A DNA stretch of 10,910 nucleotides from Thermomicrobiales bacterium. GTDB lineage: Bacteria; Chloroflexota; Limnocylindria; Limnocylindrales; CSP1-4. The stretch spans positions 1-10,910 of the forward strand of contig SPCO01000026.1 of the NCBI GenBank assembly GCA_004525275.1, written 5' to 3'. Both the position numbers and the translations under genes were made by a program. Below the pieces are notes generated by a model. That model was not told where the DNA came from. It did not search any database and was given only the letters and a program-made list of their open reading frames with translations. Below, piece after piece: positions 1 to 6,481 of this stretch; within the stretch, counting starts at the first letter, position 1; every line of letters starts with the position of its first letter.

Positions 1-171
1 GTCATTGGCCTTGATGGAGTACTGGCGCAACCAGGGGTCCGGGAACGCGCCCCGGATCTCGGAGGCCACCCGGTCCAGGATGGCCAGATCGGTGACGTAG
101 GCGGGCGTGCCGTACTGCGCGGCCGCTTTGCGGAGGACCGCTGCGAAGGCCTGATCAGTCGGGGACGACAA
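1..171 (-). CDS. lysA: PLP-dependent decarboxylase, probably diaminopimelate decarboxylase (N-terminal part, runs off window)
   Basis: Only the first 57 codons are inside the window; the gene continues past base 1. The visible protein has the start of a fold-type III (alanine-racemase-like barrel) decarboxylase: YGTPAYVTD near residues 20-28, then RQYSIKAND at the cut edge. In this family the lysine of the Y-x-hydrophobic-KAN motif carries the PLP cofactor. The family includes LysA, which makes lysine from meso-diaminopimelate, and also ornithine/arginine decarboxylases; the YGTP plus YSIKAN combination fits LysA best, but the specificity-deciding part is missing. The start is uncertain: a TTG at 171 gives a 17-base overlap with the membrane protein upstream, and an in-frame GTG at 195 gives a 41-base overlap. 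Neither has a clear ribosome binding site. The overlap implies that it is translated from the same mRNA as the three genes upstream. Confidence 0.72.
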   Translation of the reverse strand, partial: MSSPTDQAFAAVLRKAAAQYGTPAYVTDLAILDRVASEIRGAFPDPWLRQYSIKAND

Positions 172-544
172 GCCGCACGGCAGAGCTGACGGCACTCAGC
201 GCGACCGCCCCGACGACGGCCGCCACGATCGTGTCGGCGGTGAGCAGATCGGGCGGGAAGTCGCCGATCGTCAGGTCGAAGCCGGCCGCCTCCGAGATGA
301 GCGCGGTCAACAGCAGCAGCCCGGCGTTGATGGCGACCCCGATGAGGCCCATGGTCATCAGCGTCAGCGGCAGGGCCAGGGTTCGAACGATCGGGCCGAT
401 CAACCCATTCACCGCTCCAAAGATGGCCGCGAGGACCAGCAGTCCGAGGGTCTCGCCCTCGTAGTTCACGAAGTCCGGCAAGAAACGAGTCAGCACGTAG
501 AACGCGATGGCCGTGACGATGGTTCCGAAGATGAAGCCCTTCAT
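155..544 (-). CDS. 4-TM membrane protein, phage holin family 4 / YvlD-like
   Basis: This is a 129-residue, very hydrophobic protein with four predicted membrane segments, at about residues 3-22, 33-53, 56-83 and 105-127. The pattern LPDFV, then a glycine-rich helix with FGAVNGLIGPIV, then LPLTLMTMGL and an asparagine in helix 3 matches the superfamily-IV holin-like family (PF04020 type). Despite the name, members are widespread chromosomal inner-membrane proteins, often near envelope-stress genes, and no phage gene is visible here. A lytic function is therefore not implied. The ATG start is set by a 4-base ATGA overlap (541-544) with the stop of the upstream small ORF, and the 3' end overlaps the lysA-like gene. 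The family call is strong; the role is unknown. Confidence 0.85.
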   Translation of the reverse strand: MKGFIFGTIVTAIAFYVLTRFLPDFVNYEGETLGLLVLAAIFGAVNGLIGPIVRTLALPLTLMTMGLIGVAINAGLLLLTALISEAAGFDLTIGDFPPDLLTADTIVAAVVGAVALSAVSSAVRLVVPD

Positions 545-711
545 GGCAATGCCTCCGAGCGATGGACGACCTCACCACCGACGACCGTCAGGACCGCGCT
601 GGTGCCGATGATCGATGAGGGTCCCCCAACGGGGATGTCCCGGTCAAGGACCACGGGATCCGCATCGGCGCCGAACCAGAGCTTGCCGCGACGATCCTCA
701 GGCGCGCTCAT
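541..711 (-). CDS. 56-residue ORF resembling only the C-terminal tail of an amidohydrolase
   Basis: The ORF begins at an ATG that overlaps the acetyltransferase stop (ATGA at 708-711) and ends in an ATGA overlap with the holin-like gene (541-544). It is thus embedded in the operon by translational coupling on both sides. The protein reads GADADPVVLDRDIPVG, later TSAVLTVVGGEVVHR. This is the pattern of the last strands of amidohydrolase-3/imidazolonepropionase-type metal-dependent hydrolases, where 'G-x-DADLVVLD' and 'V-x-x-TVVGGxVV' close the composite beta domain. The whole metal-binding TIM barrel, normally some 400 residues before this tail, is absent; a complete GNAT gene sits there instead. 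It could be a deletion remnant (pseudogene) or a retained small protein. A longer in-frame start at 753 would run into the acetyltransferase and is less likely. Confidence 0.55.
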   Translation of the reverse strand: MSAPEDRRGKLWFGADADPVVLDRDIPVGGPSSIIGTSAVLTVVGGEVVHRSEALP

Positions 712-1304
712 CGAAGCAGACCGGCGACGAGGGCTGCCTTGATGCCTGGCCATTCCGGGGCGATGACGCTGAAATAGGCCGAATCGCGGAGCGATCCATC
801 AGGCGTGATCACGTGGCTTCGAAAGACGCCCTCGAAGGTGGCGCCGATCCCCGTCAGCGCGGTGCGCGACCGTTCGTTTCTGGCGTGGGTCTTGAATTCG
901 ACCCGGTTGGCCCCGAGTGATTCGAAGGCGTGGGTCAGCTGGAGCAGCTTCGCCTCGCGATTTGCCCCGCTGCGCTGGTATGCGCTGCCCACCCACGTCC
1001 AACCGATCTCAAGGCGCTTGTGTTCGGGCACGATCGACATATAGCGACTCGACCCGATCGCCCGTCCGGAGGCGAGGTCGATCGTCGCGAATGGCCGTTC
1101 CGTGCCCGCCTCCTGGTTGGCCAGGGCCGCGCCGAGCCAGCCTCGCAGTCCGTCCGCGTCCTGCGGGCCCATGATCGTCCACTGCCAGATCGGGAGATCG
1201 AAGGCAACGCGCTCGAGGTCGGCCAGGTGTCCGGCGCTGAGGGGTTCGAGGCGGACTCGTGAACCCGTCAGAACGACCGGCTCGATCCACGTCTGGGTTG
1301 GCAC
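708..1304 (-). CDS. GNAT family N-acetyltransferase (RimJ/RimL type)
   Basis: This is a 198-residue protein of normal length for the RimJ/RimL-like GNAT_3 group, which transfers acetyl from acetyl-CoA to amino groups of proteins, antibiotics or small molecules. The visible family pattern is VRLEPLSAGHLADL at the N-terminus, then LEIGWTWVGSAYQRSGANREAKLLQLTHAFE (given here as one stretch: EIGWTW near residue 98, AYQRSGANREAK near 107, the acetyl-CoA loop region). It continues with HARNERSRTAL and GATFEGVFRSH near the C-terminus. The substrate cannot be told. The GTG start at 1304 is chosen because family homology begins about 12 residues later and a TACCAT hexamer lies 6 bases upstream, which suits a leaderless mRNA; no ribosome binding site is visible. 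It is the first gene of the leftward operon and is coupled by ATGA to the next ORF. The same reading frame stays open far upstream, but only antisense to the DUF885 gene. Confidence 0.88.
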   Translation of the reverse strand: MPTQTWIEPVVLTGSRVRLEPLSAGHLADLERVAFDLPIWQWTIMGPQDADGLRGWLGAALANQEAGTERPFATIDLASGRAIGSSRYMSIVPEHKRLEIGWTWVGSAYQRSGANREAKLLQLTHAFESLGANRVEFKTHARNERSRTALTGIGATFEGVFRSHVITPDGSLRDSAYFSVIAPEWPGIKAALVAGLLR

Positions 1305-1355
1305 CCGACGATGGTAGCCCGGCAACCCGCGCCCGCGCCTCGTAGACTGCGGGGC
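1305..1355. promoter_or_regulatory. Divergent promoter region with leaderless-type -10 hexamers
   Basis: These 51 bases separate the divergent acetyltransferase and DUF885 genes. On the plus strand TAGACT (1343-1348) ends 7 bases before the ATG at 1356. On the minus strand TACCAT (1316-1311) ends 6 bases before the GTG at 1304. A TANNNT -10 element at this distance would place transcription starts at or next to the start codons, giving leaderless mRNAs, as is common in Actinobacteria and Deinococcus-Thermus-like lineages. No good -35 hexamer is seen for either, and neither gene has a Shine-Dalgarno sequence. The sites are short, so chance remains possible. Confidence 0.5.
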
Positions 1356-3110
1356 ATGTCCGAGTTCAGCGACCGGGTCGACATCTTCCTGGCCGAGTTC
1401 TTTCGCCTCAACCCGACGTTTGCGACAGCGATGGGCGAACACGCGTACGACGACCAGTGGCCGGACGTGAGCGCCACGGGTCGCATCGAACGCACAGCGT
1501 TTACGGATCGATGGCTCGGCGAGTTCACCCTCATGACCGGCCTCGCACCCGATGACGAGATCGATCGTGACCTGCTCGTCGGTGAACTGGAGGCGGCCCG
1601 ATACGCCGAGACCGTCCTGTGCGAGGATGCCTGGAACCCGCTCGATTGGGTCTACCGCGTCGGCGACGGACTCTTCACCCTCCAGGCCCGTGAGTTCGCT
1701 CCGCTCGCAGATCGACTCGCGTCGACAGCCGGACGCCTTGAACGACTGCCCGTGCTGCTGGACGCTGCGCGGACGAGGCTGGTCGGCCATGACGGGCAAC
1801 CGGTCGGGCGGTTCCAGACCGAGACTGCGCTCCGCCAGCTCGCGGGCGTCGAGGCTTTGATCGCCGACGCGCTGGCGGCCGCGGAAGCCGCGACCCCCGA
1901 CGACACCGCGGTGGTCTTGGTCAAGGATCGTCTCTCGACGGCCGGCGAAGGTGCCCGGCTGAGTCTGGCGGCATTCGAGGCGCATCTGCGCGACGTCGTT
2001 CTCCCGATCAGCGAGGGAGAGGGACGACTGGGCCGGGAACGCTTCGCGGAAAAGATGCGGCACACGATGCGTTCCGAGTCCCTCCCGCCGGAACGTATCC
2101 TGGCCCGCGCTGAGCGCGAGTTCACGGCCGTTCGCGCCGAGATGGTCCGAGTCGCCCGGGGATTGTGGCCGACCTGGCGACCCGACGACGAAGCGCCGAC
2201 CGACGAAGGTGCCCTCGTTCGCGGCGTCCTCGACGCCATCGCGGCCAGGCACCCGAGGGCCGACGACCTGCTTGACTTCTGCCGTGCCGAGCACGCCCGG
2301 ATCGAGGCGTTCTGCGTTGACCGGGAACTGATCGGGCTCACGGACGAGCCGCTGGTCGTTGACTGGACGCCAGTCTTCCTGCGCGCCTTTGGCGGAGCGA
2401 TGCTGACGTCTCCAGGCCCGCTGGAGCGTGGCCAGAAGGCCTTCTTCGCGATCACCCCGATGCCCGACGACTGGTCCGAAGAGCAGCGCGAGTCGTACCT
2501 TCGCGAGGACAACGACCGGATGCTTCGCCTGCTGACCATCCACGAGGCCGTGCCTGGCCACTTCCTGCAGGGTGTGTACGCCAATCGATGCCCGTCGCTC
2601 GTCCGTTCGATCTTTGCCAGCGGTCTGTTTGCAGAAGGCTGGGCGGTCTATGTGACCCAGGTCATGATGGACGCCGGCTACGGCGCCGACGACCCCGCGC
2701 TGATGCTGGTCCACTGGAAGTTCTACCTGCGCTCGACAACGAACGCGATCATCGACGCGAGCATCCACTGCGAGGGGATGACCGAGGACGAAGCCGTCGC
2801 GCTCATGGTCGACGGGGGGTTCCAGGAGGAGGCGGAGGCCAGGGCCAAATACGATCGGGCTCGCCTGTCGTCCACCCAGCTCTCAACCTACTTTGCTGGT
2901 TCCATGGAGATGTGGGAGATCGAGATCGAAGCGCGCCGCCGGGCGGCGCTCGCATCTGGCGATCCTCGCGGAGCCGCCTCGATCCCCGAGCCGCACGTCG
3001 TCGGCGATTTGGGCGAAACCCCTGGATTCGACTACCGGACGCACCTCGAGTCCGTGCTGGCCCATGGCTCACCGCCGACATCCCTCTTGCGTCGCATCCT
3101 GTTCGACTGA
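1356..3110 (+). CDS. DUF885 family protein (zinc-metallopeptidase-like)
   Basis: This is a 584-residue protein of the usual DUF885 length (about 550-600). It carries the family's hallmark HEAVPGHFLQ at residues 396-405 (HExxxGH, likely metal ligands H396, H402 and catalytic E397). About 25 residues later comes EGWAVY (E427), probably the third metal ligand, followed by LRSTTNAIIDASIH and the C-terminal region with GFDYRTHLESVL. These features place it among gluzincin-like hydrolases; the natural substrate of the family is not established. No signal peptide or membrane segment is visible at the N-terminus (MSEFSDRVDIFLAEFF), so a cytoplasmic location is inferred. The ATG at 1356 is preferred over an earlier in-frame ATG at 1311 because family similarity begins there, the first 15 codons are proline/arginine-rich filler, and a TAGACT hexamer lies 7 bases upstream. 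It stands alone on the plus strand and ends 16 bases from the convergent GH13 gene. Confidence 0.9.
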   Translation: MSEFSDRVDIFLAEFFRLNPTFATAMGEHAYDDQWPDVSATGRIERTAFTDRWLGEFTLMTGLAPDDEIDRDLLVGELEAARYAETVLCEDAWNPLDWVYRVGDGLFTLQAREFAPLADRLASTAGRLERLPVLLDAARTRLVGHDGQPVGRFQTETALRQLAGVEALIADALAAAEAATPDDTAVVLVKDRLSTAGEGARLSLAAFEAHLRDVVLPISEGEGRLGRERFAEKMRHTMRSESLPPERILARAEREFTAVRAEMVRVARGLWPTWRPDDEAPTDEGALVRGVLDAIAARHPRADDLLDFCRAEHARIEAFCVDRELIGLTDEPLVVDWTPVFLRAFGGAMLTSPGPLERGQKAFFAITPMPDDWSEEQRESYLREDNDRMLRLLTIHEAVPGHFLQGVYANRCPSLVRSIFASGLFAEGWAVYVTQVMMDAGYGADDPALMLVHWKFYLRSTTNAIIDASIHCEGMTEDEAVALMVDGGFQEEAEARAKYDRARLSSTQLSTYFAGSMEMWEIEIEARRRAALASGDPRGAASIPEPHVVGDLGETPGFDYRTHLESVLAHGSPPTSLLRRILFD

Positions 3111-3126
3111 CGGATACTCGCTGGGT

Positions 3127-6100
3127 TCAGGGCTGAGCCTTCCGCCGCCTGGCGGGCGGGGATCTTCGCAGGGCATCCACCCGATACCCAGCGATCTTGG
3201 CGAGGTCATTGACCTGTTCGACGAGGCGACGATCGGGGGTTGCGCCGGCGACGGCAGCATCCAGTCGAGCCGCCCAGACCGAGAGCTTCGCAAGTCGATC
3301 CCCGTCGAGATATTCGACCCCCTCCCAGGTATTGACGCCCATTGCCGTCCGGACCGACTCGACGTCGAGCCAGGCCCGGAGCAGGCGAGCGGCCCGAGTC
3401 CGTGCCGGGCCGCGGATCGAGGACGTTCGGGGGAGCGCGAACAGGACCCGAACACGATCGGCGGCGGCCCAGGCCTGGGCCTCATCGAACCCGAGACCGC
3501 GCAGGCCGCCCGCGAGGGGTCCGGCCAGTCGAAGTTCGCCATACCAGGCCTGTGTCGTGGCAGCCGGGTCCCCAGCCGGCGACAGGCTGCCGATCGGTTC
3601 GAGGATCAGCCACGCGAACAGAACGACTCCATCGGTCGAGTCGGATGGCAGGTCCGACGACAGATCCGCCGCGACCGCAAAGACGGCTCGTCGGGCCGTG
3701 CGCTCGCCGAGTTCGGTGGCGGGGTCGGACGACAAACCGGTCGCTTCGGCGATCGACGCGTACCACCTCGTCAGGCGTCCACCCAATTCGCTGATCGTCG
3801 CATCACGCCCATTGCCGCCGAGGACGTCATGGACCAGCGAGTCATCGAAGAGCGCACGAAGTGGGCCGTGCACGGGCTCCAGCTGGAGTTCGCGGAGCGC
3901 CGATTCAAGTGATGGGACTCCAGCGCCCGCCAATCGCTCGGCGAGGCGCGCCCACTGGCGAGCCGCCCCGTCACGAATCTCGCGGAACTCCCAGAAGACG
4001 TGCGACTGATAGGCATCGAGGGTCACTTCCAGGCCATGCTCCTGGATCTCCCCGCAGGACCGGATGTACTCCAAGCCAGTCCTCGCGTCTCGGAAGGTGG
4101 TGAAGGCTGCCGAGTCGCTCGGCAGCCCCAATCCCTCAGCGAGCGTCGTTTGAACCTGGTGTCTGGAGCCGTCGGCCGCTTTGACCGCGTACGGGGCGGA
4201 GTGCTGGATCCGGCCGCGCGACGTGGCAAACCGGGTCTGAAACAGGACCACGGAGCGGGTCTCACCCGAACCGTTCGAGTAGGCGAGGACGTGCTCGTCG
4301 ACCCCATCGTCGGTGACGAAATCAAAGAGCCGGAAGTCGGCCGCCTCGGCGAACCACGCCCGACGATGGAGGAGTGGGAAGATCTCGCGTTCGTGCCGTT
4401 CGACCATCCACCGGTCGAGCTCCTCGTCGAGCATCGCCCGTCGGAACTCCATGCCGTACTTTTCGCCGAACCCCTGGACCTGGCCGTGGCCCAGCATCGG
4501 CAGCCCGGGCAGCGTCACGAGAACGGTCGCCACACCGAAGTACTTGTCGCCCTTGCCGAATTGCTCACTCGCGGTCTTCTCGTCCGGGTTGCTCATGAAG
4601 TTGACGTAGCGCTCGAGGATCGCCGGGTCGAATTCGATCGTTTCCTTGATGACCTTTCGGTAGCCGGCTCCATCCTCGTCACGGAGCATGTGCATGAACG
4701 CGCTGTTGTAGACGCGGTGCATGCCGAGGGTCCGGACAAAATAGCCCTCGAGCAGCCAGAAGGCTTCGGCAAGCAGGAGCGTGCCCGGGACTTCGGCAGC
4801 GACGCGATCGACCACCTCACGCCAGAATTCGAGCGGCATAAGTTCGTCGAAGGTCGCCCTGGGAATCGCAAGTTCGGCACGGGACGGGATCCCGCCGCCA
4901 TGCCCCGGTTCCGGCCACCAGAGGCGTTCGATGTGCTTCTTGGCCAGGACCATCGCGGCGTCGAAACGGATGATCGGGAACCGGCGCGCGACGTCAACGA
5001 TGGTCCGGATGACCTGCTCGCGGACGGCTGGGTCGAGGAAGTCGAGCTGCGCAGTGTCGTTCCAGGGGAAGCTCGTCCCGTCGTTGCCGTGATACACGTA
5101 GCGGGCGTCGCCGGATGTCCGGTCGAAGCGCTTGAAGACCACCGCCGCATCGCTGTCGTCCCAGTAGTGATCCTCCAGCACGATGCCGACTCTCGGATCG
5201 GACGACAGATCCGGCCCGCTGAACGTGTATGCGGGATATGGCGGTTCTGGCAGCGACAGGAACCACTCCGGGTGCTCGATGACCCAACTCGAATCGATAC
5301 CCATATGGTTGGGAACCATGTCGCTGGCCAGCCGGATGCCGTGCGACCAGGCACGGTCGCGGAGGATCGCGTAGGCGTCCTCGCCACCCAGATCTGCGGC
5401 GATCCGATAGTCGTCGAGCGAATAGGCCGACGCCACGGCATCGGCGTTACCACGCATGCGCTTGATACGTTCCGACGCCGCGGACCGCTCCCACAGACCG
5501 ATCAGCCAGAGGCCGGTGACACCCCAACGGGCCAGGGTCTCGAACTCCTCGTCGGGAATGGCATCCAGCGTGTGGATGTCCCGACCGTGCGTCCGGGAAA
5601 GCTGGTCGAGCCAGACATAGGTGCTCTTGGCCATGAGCACGACGCTGGGCATCCAGGCCGAATCAAGCGAAAACGCCTCCGTCTCCTCGGCCGCCGACAC
5701 GAACGAAGGTGGCCTCGGTGACGGTCGATCCGCCCCGCCGGTCCCGCCGCCGAACCGGAGGTGCATCGCACGCTCCTCTTCGGCGAGGATCCCGATGGCG
5801 ATGTCCAGCTGGTCGAGCAGCGACGCGAGGTCGGACCCGAGGATCCCGCCCCAGTGGTCTCGAACGTAGCGCAGCTGGGCGGCCAGGGAGGTCGGAGCGT
5901 GCTGGGCGGGCAGCCGAATGAGCTCGATGAGTGAGGCACCCGCCTCGTCGACCGGCGGTCCATCGGCGAACGTGGCCTCCAGCTGCTCGATCGCCTCGCG
6001 ATAGCGAGTCCCGGAGAGTAGCGCTCGATCGTCGACGAGCTCCTGCAGGCCACCGATCGCCGGGTTCTCGTTGGCGATCCGGGTCAAGAGCATTTCCTCG

Positions 6101-6480
6101 AGGCGAAGCGCGGCTGGCTCGGCGGTGCCCTCGACGCCCGGAAACTCCTCACCGAACCGCTCGAGGAGGGCGTCCGCCTCGCGTCCAAGTCGGCGATCCA
6201 GATCGGCCAGGGCCGCGGTCATCGCACCGGGTCGTCGGGTCGCCTCGTAGTGGGCGATGAGCAGGTGGCCGATCTCGTGGAGGAGCCCCATCGCGCCGAT
6301 CTCGCCTGCCTGGACCGACGGCGCTCCATCCGCGCGAGCTCGATTCATTTCGTCCGCCAGCCGACGGAGGCCGGCCGTGTCGGTCACGACGAGATCGCCT
6401 CGGACGCCGATCAGCGGCCGCCCGATGTCATATCGATCTCGTGGCTCGCGCCGGACATGGAAGTCGCGTCGGAACGGCAC
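3127..6480 (-). CDS. GH13 alpha-amylase family protein with N-terminal HExxH extension and long C-terminal extension
   Basis: This is a 1117-residue protein. The GH13 barrel spans about residues 275-720, with the four classical regions: DMVPNH (387-392), IRFDAAMV with the nucleophile D507, LLAEAFW with the acid/base E572, and FMSNPDE with D633. Region IV normally reads NHD; here the histidine is replaced by P632. Later GLPMLGHGQ and EKYGMEFRR support an amylase/sugar-transferase-like fold. Residues 1-260 form an extension with HEIGHLLIAHYE (H68, E69, H72), a zincin-like motif, followed by helical sequence. Residues 840-1117 form a mostly helical tail containing MGVNTWEGVEYL. No signal peptide is seen, so intracellular glucan processing is inferred. 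The GTG at 6480 sits one base after the GntR stop and gives the family-like start; an ATG at 6645 would overlap the regulator by 160 bases and is rejected. No clear ribosome binding site is present, so coupling to the upstream stop is likely. It is the last gene of the glucan operon; the exact substrate is unknown. Confidence 0.88.
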   Translation of the reverse strand: MPFRRDFHVRREPRDRYDIGRPLIGVRGDLVVTDTAGLRRLADEMNRARADGAPSVQAGEIGAMGLLHEIGHLLIAHYEATRRPGAMTAALADLDRRLGREADALLERFGEEFPGVEGTAEPAALRLEEMLLTRIANENPAIGGLQELVDDRALLSGTRYREAIEQLEATFADGPPVDEAGASLIELIRLPAQHAPTSLAAQLRYVRDHWGGILGSDLASLLDQLDIAIGILAEEERAMHLRFGGGTGGADRPSPRPPSFVSAAEETEAFSLDSAWMPSVVLMAKSTYVWLDQLSRTHGRDIHTLDAIPDEEFETLARWGVTGLWLIGLWERSAASERIKRMRGNADAVASAYSLDDYRIAADLGGEDAYAILRDRAWSHGIRLASDMVPNHMGIDSSWVIEHPEWFLSLPEPPYPAYTFSGPDLSSDPRVGIVLEDHYWDDSDAAVVFKRFDRTSGDARYVYHGNDGTSFPWNDTAQLDFLDPAVREQVIRTIVDVARRFPIIRFDAAMVLAKKHIERLWWPEPGHGGGIPSRAELAIPRATFDELMPLEFWREVVDRVAAEVPGTLLLAEAFWLLEGYFVRTLGMHRVYNSAFMHMLRDEDGAGYRKVIKETIEFDPAILERYVNFMSNPDEKTASEQFGKGDKYFGVATVLVTLPGLPMLGHGQVQGFGEKYGMEFRRAMLDEELDRWMVERHEREIFPLLHRRAWFAEAADFRLFDFVTDDGVDEHVLAYSNGSGETRSVVLFQTRFATSRGRIQHSAPYAVKAADGSRHQVQTTLAEGLGLPSDSAAFTTFRDARTGLEYIRSCGEIQEHGLEVTLDAYQSHVFWEFREIRDGAARQWARLAERLAGAGVPSLESALRELQLEPVHGPLRALFDDSLVHDVLGGNGRDATISELGGRLTRWYASIAEATGLSSDPATELGERTARRAVFAVAADLSSDLPSDSTDGVVLFAWLILEPIGSLSPAGDPAATTQAWYGELRLAGPLAGGLRGLGFDEAQAWAAADRVRVLFALPRTSSIRGPARTRAARLLRAWLDVESVRTAMGVNTWEGVEYLDGDRLAKLSVWAARLDAAVAGATPDRRLVEQVNDLAKIAGYRVDALRRSPPARRRKAQP

Positions 6481-6481
6481 C

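Noticed and set aside
155..544. Prophage interpretation of the holin-family protein
   Set aside because: No other phage gene, integrase or att-like repeat is present. This family is mostly chromosomal and the neighbours are metabolic.
708..2768. Long open minus-strand frame across the DUF885 gene, continuous with the acetyltransferase
   Set aside because: Only the 708-1304 part has protein-family character. The rest is antisense to a clear DUF885 gene and has the composition expected from its GC-rich third positions.
3124..3159. Two small GC-rich hairpins (3124-3139 and 3142-3159) just after the DUF885 stop, as a possible terminator
   Set aside because: The stems are only about 5 bp, no T-run follows on either strand, and the sequence codes for the GH13 C-terminus. 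Support is too weak.
2893..3912. 339-codon plus-strand frame across the convergent junction
   Set aside because: It overlaps the DUF885 end in another frame and the GH13 tail antisense. The protein is low-complexity arginine/serine/proline-rich.
4000..5721. 573-codon plus-strand open frame
   Set aside because: It lies entirely antisense to the GH13 catalytic barrel with its four conserved regions. It shows no recognisable domain and is a mirror of the codon bias.
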